Part shown: one piece after another, positions 1-32,257 of the stretch
Numbering within the stretch: position 1 is the first letter of the stretch
Layout: each line of letters opens with the position of its first letter
Assembly (NCBI GenBank): GCA_026874595.1
Contig: CM049306.1
Span: 21,802,019-21,866,018, forward strand
Direction of reading: 5' to 3'
Source: Sipunculus nudus
Lineage: Eukaryota; Annelida; Sipuncula; Golfingiida; Sipunculidae
DNA: 64,000 nt
Program-made: the position numbers and the translations under genes
The notes under the pieces: generated by a model
Told to the model about the DNA's origin: nothing
Databases searched by the model: none
Seen by the model: the letters and a program-made list of their open reading frames with translations, nothing else

Positions 1-296
1 TTTATGTCACCCGTAACACACCCCCTCTTAAGAGCGTTCTGCTATCAGAACAAGACTAATTATCCCAGGAGTCACAATTTCGTGAGCTTATTCCCTGGGC
101 CACAAAGTTTTACCGTAAGGTTGGACGAGCCCCCATTTTGTTACGAAGACAAATTGCTCAGGGGAACACATTGGGCCTATCCCGGATTCGAACCCATGTC
201 GGTGGCACACATTTCCGGCGTACCAATCGCTTCGCTAGAAAAGCTAGCTTCATTAGCGAGACAGTTCGGTCCACTTTTATGTCACCCCGTAACAAT
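1..296 (-). mobile_element. tRNA-derived SINE-like insertion
   Basis: On the minus strand there is an A-box-like TAGCGAAGCGATTGG (around 220-240) and, about 35 bases on, a B-box-like GGTTCGAATCC (around 187-197), the pair expected of a Pol III promoter. No 7-bp acceptor stem is seen, so it is not an intact tRNA gene. A direct repeat of about 18 bases (TTTATGTCACCCGTAAC at 1-18 and again with one extra C at 275-293) flanks it like a target-site duplication. Confidence 0.55.
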
Positions 297-20773
<20,477 letters not shown>

Positions 20774-20869
20774 GTCGTTCCACCGGCAGGCTGGGTCCAG
20801 GAGGGAAAAGTACAGGCGTCCGAAGTTATAATTCCCTCAAAGTGTTTAGAGAAACGAATATCAGCTGTA

Positions 20870-21215
20870 AAGCCCCTTTCACACATTCACGGATAGCAAC
20901 ATGGATCATCCCGGACTATGATCCGTGGTGTTCCGTTTACAACGGCCCGATTTCGTTAATTTATTTTAATGGGGCTTTCACACATTCACGGCTAACAACA
21001 CGGACCATCCTGGACTTTAATCCGTTGGATACGGGGAGCCCTCCCGCTGAGACGAAGTCCGCTGAGACGAACCCGAAAATCGACGACCCGTTCAGACGAC
21101 TGGGGCTTCAGACGAATAGCTTTATACAGGAACCCCAAGCCAGCGGTTTCCCGGTACTGGTGCTAACTAATCCAAATCGTCGTTCAAACGGAACAACTTT
21201 CATACTTGGTTTACA
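20870..21215. repeat. Repeat with two copies of GGCTTTCACACATTCACGG
   Basis: CTTTCACACATTCACGG plus a following AACAxGGAxCATCCxGGACT occurs at about 20877 and again at about 20974, about 97 bases apart. It is followed by GCTGAGACGAA direct copies. It resembles the end of a DNA transposon but no transposase is seen. Confidence 0.5.
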
Positions 21216-21219
21216 TTAA

Positions 21220-21223
<4 letters not shown>

Positions 21224-21280
<57 letters not shown>
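21224..21280. repeat. (TA)n at the outer end of the left inverted arm
   Basis: About 55 bases of (TA)n directly outside the left arm; a matching (TA)n lies outside the right arm at 33503-33541. Confidence 0.9.
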
Positions 21281-21283
<3 letters not shown>

Positions 21284-21689
21284 TTTCTAAATAAATAACT
21301 CCACTTGTTTGATTTTAACTGTTGTTAAAAAATAGCTCGACACAGAAATCCATAGAATGACGCGTGTCGGGTATGTTAAAAAATTAACTCCGATAATGTT
21401 ATTTTTTTAATTTTTGTGGGTTTTCCAGTGAAAAGGCATAAGAAAACTAAACGGGCGTGTCAGATGGAAATCACATTTGCAGGAAAAATGTAATCATGGA
21501 AACAAATTTAACGGCGCAATTTTTTGGCCGTTTCGGACATCTCCTCGACAAGGGAGCTATCTGTGGTTTTCGGTATTCCACTTACCCCGTGTATATATGA
21601 AGCCAAAAAATGTTAAATTGTTATTAAATGAAACTATAATATCAGTATATATATTATATATGATCACAAAATATGATTTGGAAGAGGAG

Positions 21690-24640
21690 GTAGGCAAAGG
21701 GTGGTTTTGTGAGGTAATATAAGCTCTATTATGAGTTGATCGTGTTTAACTCAAGATATGTAAGATTTTGATAATATCCTTGGAGACAGGGAAGAGGATT
21801 GATGTCATTAATATTATTTACATTTGGAAATGGTGTGCCATTATCACATAGGTTTCGACTTGGCCATAAAACTTTACCTACATTGCAGCAGAATTATTTG
21901 AAAAGTTAAACTATTTATTTAAAATTAATAACAAATATTGTGTCAAATATAATTTAAATTAAAAATAATAAGTTTCATGTTTTTTTTTCATCAAAGATTT
22001 TTTAATAATATGATTGAAATAAATGATTATTAAAATGATATTATGGAATATATTCATGAATGCATTTGTATTCAAATACTTTCATTTTTACCTGTTTTCC
22101 TATACTTATACATGAAGTAATGGAGTACATATTCATATCTGAATTCAAATACATTTGCAAAATACAGCACCATGTCTGGTATTTGTTTAGTTTCAGCCTA
22201 ACAAAGTTCTTGAGAATCCAGAATAAACAAATATCACAAATTTGAATAATGATCATAAGTACCTGGTTTTATGAATTTTATTTATATTCAAAAATAAAAA
22301 CTATAATATTCACTTTGGACTACCTTCACATCAATCTACACTAGACATAGCAAGAGTCTTATGACAAACAATAACAATACAGAAATCTTAATGAGAACTT
22401 GTCTTAGATCTGATTTTTTATCATATTCAATTTTTTTATTAAAAAAATGATCGGAAAAAAATTAAAGTATCTCAGCTATGAAACCATTATATGTGTAAAA
22501 AATAACCCAAGGATGAGAATACCCTATAAATTATACAAGGAGAAAACTAGAGATGGGCAAGTTTAATTTTATTAACTGAAATATAGGAACCAGTAATATA
22601 AATTTCGATTTTTTACATAGTCTTGTTACAGATGTTACAGCACGTGTCTGAATGTCATAACATTCAGTTATGTTAAACATATTGACATCTTTAATCAGTA
22701 CTTGTCCAAGTAAAATTTAAAAGTTTTGACATATCTTAGTTTTTTTTTTTAAATTTGAAATAAGTATAAATTAACAAGCTGAAACACTTGGAAAAGACCT
22801 GGGAATTTAGATTTATATTATCAACTGCATCTTTGTCAATCATTAATTTCCTTCATATAATCCCTAATAGTATAGAACAATATAATTTAATTATATTTTT
22901 TTTTCATTATTAAAATTGAAAAAAAATACCATAGGTGACTCAATGGTGTAACTTGGAATACATTTTCATCTATCTATACTAAATCCATAAAACATCAGTA
23001 ACTGCATAGTAATTCCCTGTTAGTGTTACTCATCAACTGTCAAATTCCTTTTCTATTGATTATTTTTAAAGTTGTTATTATAGACCTATAAAAATTTATT
23101 TATTCATTGTTTATTGTTATGCCGTTGGTCTAAACAACTAATAGATGAGCTGATTAGCTGTGGCCAGCAATAAGCTGCCCAGCTGCAAGTATATGCCCCG
23201 CGTCAAGCTTGCATAATTGGCTGAAGATCAACTTGAGGACATACAGGTGACTGAATAGGGGCTGGGTAGAGCCTGGGTCTGACATGGTCTCATAAAAACT
23301 TAAATAAAAGCTACTGTTTTTGGCCAATTTCTTTCAACTTTCAAAACTAACAAGCTGAAATCCTTTTTTTCTGCATGATATGAAAATTATATCAACAGTG
23401 CTTACAGGAAACAAACATGCCATGATCAAAGTTAGGCAAAATTTCAGGTACTGATTTTATATTTATGCTTATAACTTATAAAATTTGAAAAATTGAGAAC
23501 TAATTTTGGGTATACCATTGAATCTTGATTAAATAATGTTATATCCCTGACCAAAACATTCTCTAGCTTCAGCAATCATGTTAAGGGAGTAAATATATTT
23601 CCTGTTTACAAAGTGCATTATTTTCGGGCCCATAACTTGAAACAATTTCGCAATACTCACATCATTTCTGGCATGTGCATAGAAAATAAACATAAGAACA
23701 TGTATATTTCATATGATCAAAGTCAAATAAGTGGTTTTGATATTAGGCAGTCTTGAAGTGTAACAATGGGTTTTTAATTGAAAATTTAAGTTTTTTCTTA
23801 ACATCCCGAGGGAATGAAATTCTAGTGTGCAAACTTTTGGTATGGTAGGGGGGTTTGGGGGACATCTAACTGTATACCAAATTTTGGGACCTGAGAGCTG
23901 GCCTGGGAAGCTGGGGAGCTGAGCCTAGCAAACTGCATAAGACTTGCCTGATCTAAACAATACTTTACATGGTGCTTGAAAACTGGAATAAATCAACAGT
24001 TTTAGATCAACTGGTATCAAATTTCAAATGTTTAGAAAAGAAATGCTTATGGTAACATGCCGTGAAAACTAAATCCACAGCAGTTACAGGAAAAAAAGGT
24101 GCCATGGTCAAATCTTGGCAAAATTTAAGGTTCTGATTTTATAGTTATGCTAATAACTTATAAAATTTTAAAAAATCAGATCTAATTTTGGGTATACTAT
24201 TGATTCTTGACTTAATATAATTATATACCTGAAAGAAAGTCTCTAGCTTCAGCAATTCTCAAGTTAAGGGAGTAAATATATTTCCTGAATTTTTACAAAG
24301 TGCATTATGTTTCGGCCCATTTCTTCAAGAATTTAAAAAATATTGAACTAATTTCTGGTATGAACACAGGAAATATATAGAGGAATTAAAAATGGCCAAT
24401 ATCAGGTCAATGGTTTTGATATTAGGCAGTCTTGAAGTGTAACAATGGGTTTTTAATGGAAAATGGAGGATTTTCCTTAATAATTTGAAGGAACTAAGTC
24501 ATAGTGACCTAATTTTCGGTATGGTAGGAGATTTGCGGGACATCTAAAGGTATACGGAATTTATGATTCGTAGGTCCAACGGTTTCAAAACGTGCCAGTT
24601 TAACGGACGGACGGACGGCTAGACGGACGGACGGACGGAC
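21690..24640. repeat. AT-rich block with a tandem duplication of about 675 bp
   Basis: From about 23290 the sequence repeats after about 675-680 bases. TATTAGGCAGTCTTGAAGTG occurs at about 23742 and 24420, and CAAAATTTxAGGTxCTGATT and TCTCTAGCTTCAGCAAT recur likewise. The second copy ends in GACGGACGG repeats at 24605-24650. No coding frame is seen; 21690-23290 shows nothing I recognise. Confidence 0.75.
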
Positions 24641-24819
24641 AGCCGACGGACAAAGGACCACGACTATAGCTCAGATGACTTATAGTCAGCTGAGCTAAAC
24701 AGCCGAGACGAACGCCTGCTATGACAAGGAAACCCGCTCATCAAGTGGTATAACGGTTACGGGTTGATCATTATTCACAGGTCATTGATGTTTTGATAAC
24801 AATATATGTATTCATAATA

Positions 24820-25172
24820 AATAAAACGAGAGAGAGAGAATGAATGAAGGAATGAATGAATGAAGGAATAAATGAATGAATGAATGAATGAATGATAGAA
24901 GATTGATTGATTGTAGACTTTGAGAGAGAGAAAGAGAGAGAGAGAGAGAGGGGGGGGGGGGAGGGGGGAGAAAGAGAGAGAGAGAAAGGGAGAGAAATTG
25001 ATCGAGAGAAGTAGTAAGACTGAGAGAGGTGACATAGAGTTTCTCAAAGAGAAAATGATTTAGAGAATGAGAGACAGAGAGAGAGATAGAGAGTATGAGA
25101 GAGAATGAATGAATGAATGAATGAATGAATGAATAAATGAATGAATGAATGAAAGAAAGAGAAATTCTCAGA

Positions 25173-25204
<32 letters not shown>

Positions 25205-25782
25205 AATTTATTGACTGATTAAATGATAGAGAGATAGAGAGACTCTTAGGGAGAGTGAGAGAGAGAGAAAGAGGAAGACTCCAATAGGAGAAAGATAAAT
25301 TCTCCGAGAAAGAGAGGGGGGATTAGCTAGTGTGTGAATTAGAGAGAGAATGAATGAATGAATAATTGATTGGGAGAAAGAGAGACTGACAGAGAAAGAG
25401 TGAGAGAAAAGTTACAGAGAGTAACAGACAGTGTATGTGAGAGATCGAAGAGAGATTGACAGAGAGGGAGAGAAGGAGTATTTGAGAGAAAGACTTGATT
25501 GGTTGAAAGAAAGATCGAGAGACTAAGAGAGAGAAAATTTTAGAGAATGACTGAGAGAGAGAGAGAGAAAGAGAGAGAAGGCGGGAAATTAATTATTTTG
25601 AGGCGGCGAATGAGACTCAGAGAGAGAGGAAGAGAGAAGGAATATATGAGAGAAAGACAGAGAGAGAGAGAAAAAAAAGAGGAAGATTTAATTCAGGTAA
25701 AACTCGAGGGGGAAAAAGATGGAGATACAGTGAAGGAAGTAATGATTGATTGATTAATCTCTTGTATGTGTGTGAGAGAGAC

Positions 25783-25813
<31 letters not shown>

Positions 25814-25845
25814 GTAAGAGAGAATGAATAGTTATTTTATGCATC
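24820..25845. repeat. (GA)n / (GAAT)n satellite-like array
   Basis: About 1 kb of purine-rich simple sequence: GAGA tracts mixed with GAATGAATGAAT and GATTGATT runs, and a poly-G at about 24951-24962. Open frames across it are low-complexity artefacts. Confidence 0.95.
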
Positions 25846-25984
25846 CATTTATTCTGTGTTTATACACGATGGCAGTCTACAGGTATACAAAAGTCGGGGC
25901 TAGAGGGATAACACTAGAAGAACAAAACAACTGAAGACGAAGTATGAATACAACCAATTATCAACAGCCAAGAGTATATATATA

Positions 25985-27143
25985 TATAGAAGGCGTGCAG
26001 CCGTGTTAGTCTCTTAGTGTATAGATAATAGGAAGAAGACGCCTTAGTGTTGACTGACTGTTTAATTCAACCACGAGCTTTCGAAGCTTATAGCTTCTTC
26101 ATCAGGTGTCAAGTAGAAAGGTATAGAAATCGGCTGTATATATATGTTAGATAAACAATTTCTAATGACCATAATGCATGGTATAGTGTAATGGATCTGT
26201 GATTGGCTACTCTGAATTTGTATCATGTTGACCCAGGTTCCGAGTGTGTCATTGTTATTTACCCATAATGCTAGGTTATGAGTGTCCGGGTTATGTTGAG
26301 TTATGTTGAGTTCATGTCCTCTGACACAATAAAGGTTTTAAGTTCATTATGCTCATCGGCTTAATGTTGATGATGATTGACGACTAATGTGGTGGCGATC
26401 TGGTTATGCAAGTCCATGATTATGAATAGAGATAATCCATATATAAATGGTGTATTAAATGACATATAAGATCATGAGTCTGTAAAAGAAAGTTTAAGTA
26501 TAAGATGATGAAGTTTGGCGATTACTTGATATTTTTATTGTGTGTAAGCCTGAGAGGTGATCTCATGACACGGCGGTATCAGTGGCGGGAATGTGCACAT
26601 ATGCATGAGTAATGACGTCACGTCATTATCGATATTGAGGGGTCGTTCGGTGCTATCAATATTATGGTAGGTCTCAATGTCTGTAGTGTGCCATGAAACC
26701 GGCATCGCGATTTAATCCTTTCCTTATGGTGTCAAATTTGTCAATCAATTTTAGTTCCCATATCTGTCGGTAAGGTGGCTCTTTAGAACGCAAATCTGCA
26801 TGCATTCTGGCGAGTGTTCCTGTTGAAAAAAATGTTCTCCGAGCGGTAAGTTAGTGTCTAGCGCTTTAATGGACTGTCTGTGGCCATTTTTTCTGAGACT
26901 TAACATAAGGCTGGTTTCGCCTATATAAATAACTCCTGGACATATTTAACATATTATGATGCAGTCAAAGTGTCCCTGAATAGTGTGTTTGGCACCATGG
27001 ATAATTAGGGTTTCCTTGCGGACTATGAGTGGGCATGTGCGACAGCGCGGTCTTTTACATGGGAATGTACCGTTATTGTTATCATATCTGAAGCTTTGAT
27101 TTTGCACTAAATTTTTATGTAGATTATGGGGTTGTTTAACCAC
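25985..27143 (-). pseudogene. Penelope-like retroelement remnant (GIY-YIG part)
   Basis: On the minus strand, a CxRPRCRTCP cysteine stretch (27143 to 26946) is followed, past an in-frame TAA, by GVIYIGETSLMLSLRKNGHR, a GIY-YIG endonuclease core, and, after a frameshift near 26760, by LNRDAGFMAHY. These are the C-terminal parts of Penelope-like element polyproteins. The reverse transcriptase is missing, so the copy is 5'-truncated and inactive. Its 3' tail at 26079-26105 holds a hammerhead-like core. Confidence 0.85.
26079..26105 (-). ncRNA. Hammerhead ribozyme-like core in the Penelope-like element
   Basis: The minus strand reads CTGATGA, A, a 5-bp stem GAAGC/GCTTC around TATAA, then GAAA. 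This is the conserved hammerhead order CUGANGA, stem II, GAAA. Hammerhead motifs are known in Penelope-like elements. I cannot find a convincing stem III and cleavage triplet next to it, so activity is open. Confidence 0.55.
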
Positions 27144-27177
27144 TCCTCTCTTTTAAACAACCCCATAATCTACATAA

Positions 27178-27183
<6 letters not shown>
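27110..27183. repeat. About 30-bp inverted repeat at the 5' break of the Penelope-like copy
   Basis: ATTTTTATGTAGATTATGGG and the following GTTGTTTAA on the left are repeated in reverse as TTAAACAACCCCATAATCTA and the following CATAAAAAAT on the right, around a short CCACTCCTCTC spacer. The stem is nearly perfect over ~30 bases. It sits where the coding part of the element breaks off. Confidence 0.9.

Positions 27184-27267
<84 letters not shown>
27183..27267. repeat. (TA)n(GA)n microsatellite
   Basis: (TA)n to about 27225 followed directly by (GA)n to about 27267. Confidence 0.95.
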
Positions 27268-27268
<1 letters not shown>

Positions 27269-27399
27269 CCAGTCTTCAACGGTCTATAATCAACGCATTT
27301 CTGTCATGCATTTAAAAGTTCCACACATACTTCTAAAATCGGTGGACTGAATGCCTGATGGGCGTGAGGAAGTCACACACATTCATGTCTCCTTCTCTC

Positions 27400-27439
27400 T
27401 GAGAATCTCTTTCTCCTTTCTGAGTCTTCCTCTTTCTCT

Positions 27440-27491
<52 letters not shown>

Positions 27492-27655
27492 GAATTCCTC
27501 ATTCATTCATCCTTTCTTTCTTTTATTCATTCATTTATTCATTCATTCATCCATTCAATCATTTATTCATCAATTCATTTTCTCTCATACTTTCTGTCTC
27601 TCATTCTTTCAATAATTTTCTCTCTCCTCCTCCTCTCTGGGTCTTCTCTCTCTCT

Positions 27656-27721
<66 letters not shown>
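27400..27721. repeat. (CT)n / (CATT)n array
   Basis: Mirror image of the GA/GAAT array at 24.8-25.8 kb: CTCTCT tracts, ATTCATTCATTC runs, then about 65 bases of pure CT up to the left LTR. Consistent with the inner part of the right inverted arm. Confidence 0.9.
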
Positions 27722-27725
<4 letters not shown>

Positions 27726-27956
27726 GTGTTTGTAACCAGTCCAGGTAACTGCACATTGAATCAAGATTTGAACTTTGATTTTTTTATTACCGGCTAGATA
27801 TAAACATGCTGCGGCTCTCCCGCGTTCATACATACCGTCACTCCGTACCTCACAACACCCACTTAAACGGATCCTACCCGTACCAAGATAATACGGAGTA
27901 TTCCGTACCAACATAATATCACTATAACATGATATCACCAACATAATATTTCTGCA
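27722..27956 (-). repeat. 3' LTR of the Ty3-like element
   Basis: In element orientation it starts TGCAGAAATATTATG and ends CAAACACGAC with CG where the other copy has CA. It matches the 5' LTR along its length with scattered substitutions. Confidence 0.9.
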
Positions 27957-27969
27957 TCTCCCCTTTTCC
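27957..27969 (-). promoter_or_regulatory. Polypurine tract of the Ty3-like element
   Basis: GGAAAAGGGGAGA on the minus strand abuts the TG start of the 3' LTR, the expected place and composition of the plus-strand primer. Confidence 0.8.
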
Positions 27970-28116
27970 ATGAATGTTACATCTGAAACCTTGTTGCATA
28001 TATCAAAATAATAACCCCACAATAAATTACAAGTAAACAAATAAAAATAAACAGTTCTTAAAATAAGTATGAGTCCTTAGGCGAAATTAGAAATGATTAT
28101 TCTGTGATATAATCTT

Positions 28117-29500
28117 TTGAATATGCAGGAGGTCGTTTACTTCGAGACATACGCTGCGGGGAAGGTGATGTCGGATCTGCATCACGTCCTTGCGTACCCT
28201 CTACATCCGTCTACTGTGGTTCTGTTGAGGCTGCCGAGACCACATCCGGAGAAGTTGTCACAAGGTGACGCCTATGGCTACGTAAAATTCCTCGAGGTGT
28301 TTCTAACTGGTATGACCTTGGTGTGGCTGCAGCAGTCTGCACGATACCGTCTTCTTTCATATCTGGCATTCATACATGATCTCCCTCGTGGAGATCCGAC
28401 AAGGGTTGAACACCATGTCACGTATCAAAGTTTGCCTTTTGCTGAGCTTTCAGCTTGTCATCTTTCTTGCGAAGTTCAGCAAAATCAGGCCATTTTGGTA
28501 CGAGTTCGGAAGGCACTACAGGCAGTTGTGTGCGCAGCTGTCTGTCCATTAACAGTTCTGCAGGACTATGGTCACATGCAAGAGGGGTACTGCGGTAGGC
28601 CAAAAGAGCCAGTATGGATCTTTAGCTTTTGACAGTATGAACGAGCCGTTCAGCCTCCCCATTACTTTGCGGGTAATGCGGACCACTGGTAATGTGCGTG
28701 AAGAAGTAGTCATCAGCGAATGATTTGAAATCTGAAGAACTATATTGGGGTTCGTTGTCAGAACGAATAACTTCGGGTATGCCGTGTCTGGCAAAAAATA
28801 GATTTCAGGTGTTCTACAATGGCTGTTGAGGTAGTACTTCTCAGTCTTACAATTTCAACATATCGCGAAAAGTAGTCAACCACAAGCAGGTATTGAGTTC
28901 CCTTTATCTGGAAGAGATCTGACCCTACTTTCTGCCAGGGCCTGTCTGGAAGGTTTGACGGCTTCATTGGTTCAGCTCGAATGTGTCTGTTTCTGCTACA
29001 TAATGGATAATACATTTCAAGTTCTTTTAGTTCAGTGCTCATGCAGACCAGGCCACCAAATAGACTATTTAGCACGCTCACCGCATTTGTGTATCCCTTG
29101 GTGACCTTGATGTATCTTATCAAGCATTTCTTGCCGTAGCGACTCAGGAATAACAATCCTGTCCCCTTTCATCAGGAGCCCTTGATTTACTGACAGATCA
29201 CCTCTGACCAACCAGAATGAATGAATGACCGGCTCGACTTTCTGTTTCGCTGGCCAACTTTTTTCACAGTAAACGCTGACTTGTCGACGGTTTCATCTGT
29301 TTCCTGTTTCAAACGAATATGTTGCAAGCGACTTTCAGAAGCAGGCAGGCTTTATATGATGCAGTCTACATAAGCTTCAGTTTCGGACTGCTTTTTATGA
29401 TGCAGTCTACATAAGCTTCAGTTTCGGACTGCAGTCTCACCAAGCGTTTTCATCGGGGACCTGGAAAGAGTATCAGCTGTGACCAAATGTTTCCCTGGTA
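28117..29500 (-). pseudogene. Integrase region of the Ty3-like element, broken
   Basis: Frame segments at 29156-28758 (SDLFQIKGTQYLLVVDYFSR, the first catalytic Asp region), then in shifted frames IRSDN- and ALLAYRSTPLACDHSPAELL-like segments (28603-28418), the latter typical of the end of the Ty3/gypsy integrase core. Several frameshifts and stops separate them. A 42-bp tandem duplication (TGATGCAGTCTACATAAGCT, at about 29358 and 29400) lies upstream. Confidence 0.85.
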
Positions 29501-29527
29501 CGTGAACTATGTCATATTCAAAGCGCA

Positions 29528-30949
29528 TTAGATCATGCGGAATATCTGGATTCTGAGAGGCAATTCATAAAGATTCTTTAACCCAAGCAGAGGCACAAGA
29601 GGCTTATGATCAGTCTCTATTGTGAAATGTAAGCCAGTGAGAAAGTCACAAAATCTATCAGCTGCCCAAGTTACTGCTAGAGCTTCCTTCTCTATCTTGG
29701 TGTACCTTTGTTCAGTGCTTGTAAGGGATCTCGAAGCGTACGCAGTTGGTCGAAAGGATCCATCAGATTGTTTTTGCTTCAGGACTGCCCCGATACCATA
29801 AGAGGATGCATCAGCTGAGAGGACTGTTTGGCGTCGAGGATCATCCAGGGCCAGGCATGGTGTTGAACTCAAAAATCTCTTGATGTTGTCGAAAGCTACT
29901 GCTTGAGGTTGGCTCCAATACCACTGATTTCTAGGACTCAGTAAATCATGCAGGGGTTTAGATATTTCTGAGAGGTTGGGTGTGAATCTACCCAAACGAT
30001 TGGCCAGACCTAGGAACCGTCGGACACCACTTACATCAACAGGCTGCTCCATTGCAAGGAATACTTCGACCTTTGAAGGATCAGCTTCAATGCCCTGATC
30101 AGACACAATATGTCCCACGTAGGTTATGGATGACTTGGAGAACTCGCACTTTTTAGCATTGAGTGTGACATCTTTTTCTTCAAGTCGCTGTAGGACAGCT
30201 TCAAGACGCTCATCATGGACATTCTGGGTTTCTCCATAAACAATAACATCGTCCATGAGACAACCCACTCCGTCTAGTCCATCCAAGATTTCTTGCATCA
30301 TTCTTTGGTAATACTCTGGGGCGGAAGTAATACCGAAGGGTAGTCTATTGAAGCAATAGCGTCCAAATGGTGTGATAAATGTAGTCAGCTTTGCTGACCT
30401 AGGCGCCAACTGGATTTGTCAAAATCCAGAATTTGCATCAAGTTTGGTGAAGACTGCACCTGCAAGCTGACCTAAAGTCTGTTCAACAGATGGAAGGGTG
30501 TGTCGCTGGCGTTGAATGTTTTGATTTAGTTTTGTTAAGTCGGCACAAATTCGTGCCTTGTTCTGCAAGCCTTCACTATCAGGCACCATGCTCTTCTCAT
30601 TTGTTTTAGGTGTGCTTTTAGGCACTACTACGATGGGTGCATACCAACTGGTGGGCTTTTTGACTCGTGCAATGACGCCCATCTCTTCCATTCTCTTGAG
30701 CTCTGTCTTTACAGTAGGAAGCAGGGGTATTGTAATTCGTCTAGGTGTCTGAACGGCAAATGGTCTGGCGTTATTTACAAGCTCTATCTCATATGGACCC
30801 GGTATTGTTCCCAGGCCTGTAAAAAGCTTTGGGTGCTTTAGCCGTATTGCAGGGGTCCCTGCATCCAGTGCTGACACAATACGTACTAGGTCAAGAGCTT
30901 GAGTAGTAGGCTTGCCCAGAGCACGCTGAGCTTGTCTGACTACATACAT
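29528..30949 (-). pseudogene. Reverse transcriptase-RNase H of the Ty3-like element, with an in-frame stop
   Basis: 30949-30419 holds the RT N-terminus (YAPIVVVPKS, ICADLTKLN, FTKLDANSGF). One TGA follows where the family has Trp, and the same frame continues 30409-29528 with FGITSAPEYYQRMM, the MDDV form of the catalytic motif, FLGLANRLGRF and the RNase H motif LSADASSYGIGAVL, then YTKIEKEALAV. Connection and RNase H domains follow in the usual order. Confidence 0.95.
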
Positions 30950-31690
30950 TTATTGGCGTATGATATAACCCTGAAAGTTTATTATGCCCATGAAGCGACA
31001 AGAAGAATCAAGTGGTTTTTCATCTGCATGAGTTAGAACTTTGTCAGATTTCCTGAGTGGACCATGCTCGCACCCTGAATACAGTACTTCCGGGATGATC
31101 GTGACATCGGCTCCTGTGTCAATTTTAAATTTCACATTTGTGTTATTGACAGGAAGGTTCATTAGGAACGAATTATTGTTGCCGCTTTGTTCATCAGTAA
31201 CAACAGAATCTAGAAAGGCAAAGTCTGCTGATTCCTGTTGTGCTACATCAGCAACGTCTGCCGATGACAAACAGACTGCTGCCCAGTGTCCGTTTTTTGA
31301 ACACTTACTACAGGTGGAGTTTCTAGCTGGACACACGGATCTCCTGTGGCTTGGGCGCCTACCACACCATCTGCATGATTCTGAGCGTTGATTAGTTACT
31401 GTCACTTTACTCTGGGTATAACTTTTCCCTTTTTGATGTGTGACTGGAAACCGTCTGTTCACAGCATCAGTCTCAGTTTCTTTAGGTTCTGGTGTCTGGA
31501 AATTAGTTCTGAGTGGTTGCTGCTGCTTTTTCACCTGCTCACTTTGGCGAACCTGGCTGATAGCCATTGCAAGAGTCAGATCAGGATCCAGTTGTAGGCT
31601 TTCTGACAACTTGGCATCACGTATGCCAACTACAATGCGATCGCTTAACATGTCATCAGTTAGTGAACCATAATTGCAATGTTCAACCAA
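30950..31690 (-). pseudogene. Gag C-terminus (zinc knuckle) and protease of the Ty3-like element
   Basis: Contains CRWCGRRPSHRRSVC and the CCHC knuckle CSKCSKNGHWAAVC (C-x2-C-x4-H-x4-C), then the aspartic protease motif FKIDTGADVTIIPE. The frame begins within a 493-bp duplicated segment. Confidence 0.92.
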
Positions 31691-32257
31691 ACCATATAAG
31701 GCTGTTATAAATCGATCAACTTGCTCACATTCAGCTTGTACTCTTGAATTAAACTTAGCACGCTCAGACTGCTGCCCAGTGTCCGTTTTTTGAACACTTA
31801 CTACAGGTGAAGTTTCTAGCTAGACACACGGATCTCCTGTGGCTTGGGCGCCTACCACACCATCTGCATGATTCTGAGCGTTGATTAGTTACTGTCACTT
31901 TACTCTGGGTATTACTTTTCCCTTTTTGATGTGTGACTGGAAACCGTCTGTTCACAGCATCAATCTAAGTTTCTTTAGGTTCTGGTGTCTGGAAATTAGT
32001 TCTGAGTGGTTGCTGCTGCTTTTTCACCTGCTCACTTTGGCGAACCTGGCTGATAGCCATTGCAAGAGTCAGATCAGGATCCAGTTATAGGCTTTCTGAC
32101 AACATGGCATCACGTTTGCCAACTACAATGCGATTTCTTAACATGTCATCAGTTAGTGAACCATAATTGCAATGTTCAACCAAACCATATAAGGCTGTTA
32201 AAAATCGATCAACTTGCTCACCTTCAGCTTGTACTCTTGAATTAAACTTAGCACGCT
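31272..32257. repeat. 493-bp tandem duplication in gag
   Basis: 31272-31764 and 31765-32257 are near-identical, starting CAGACTGCTGCCCAGTGTCC or the equivalent and ending TTAAACTTAGCACGCTCA. The offset is constant at 493 across the whole length. 493 is not a multiple of three, so the duplication shifts the gag frame. The second copy has its own stops. Confidence 0.93.

Noticed and set aside
180-245. Possible intact tRNA gene
   Set aside because: A- and B-box-like words only; no acceptor or anticodon stem can be drawn, so it is called a SINE.
20842-21219. 125-codon plus-strand frame
   Set aside because: Runs through two copies of a dispersed repeat and has no recognised domain.
24775-25844. 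Open frames rich in Leu-Ser or Arg-Glu
   Set aside because: Translations of (GA)n and GAAT repeats; no real protein.
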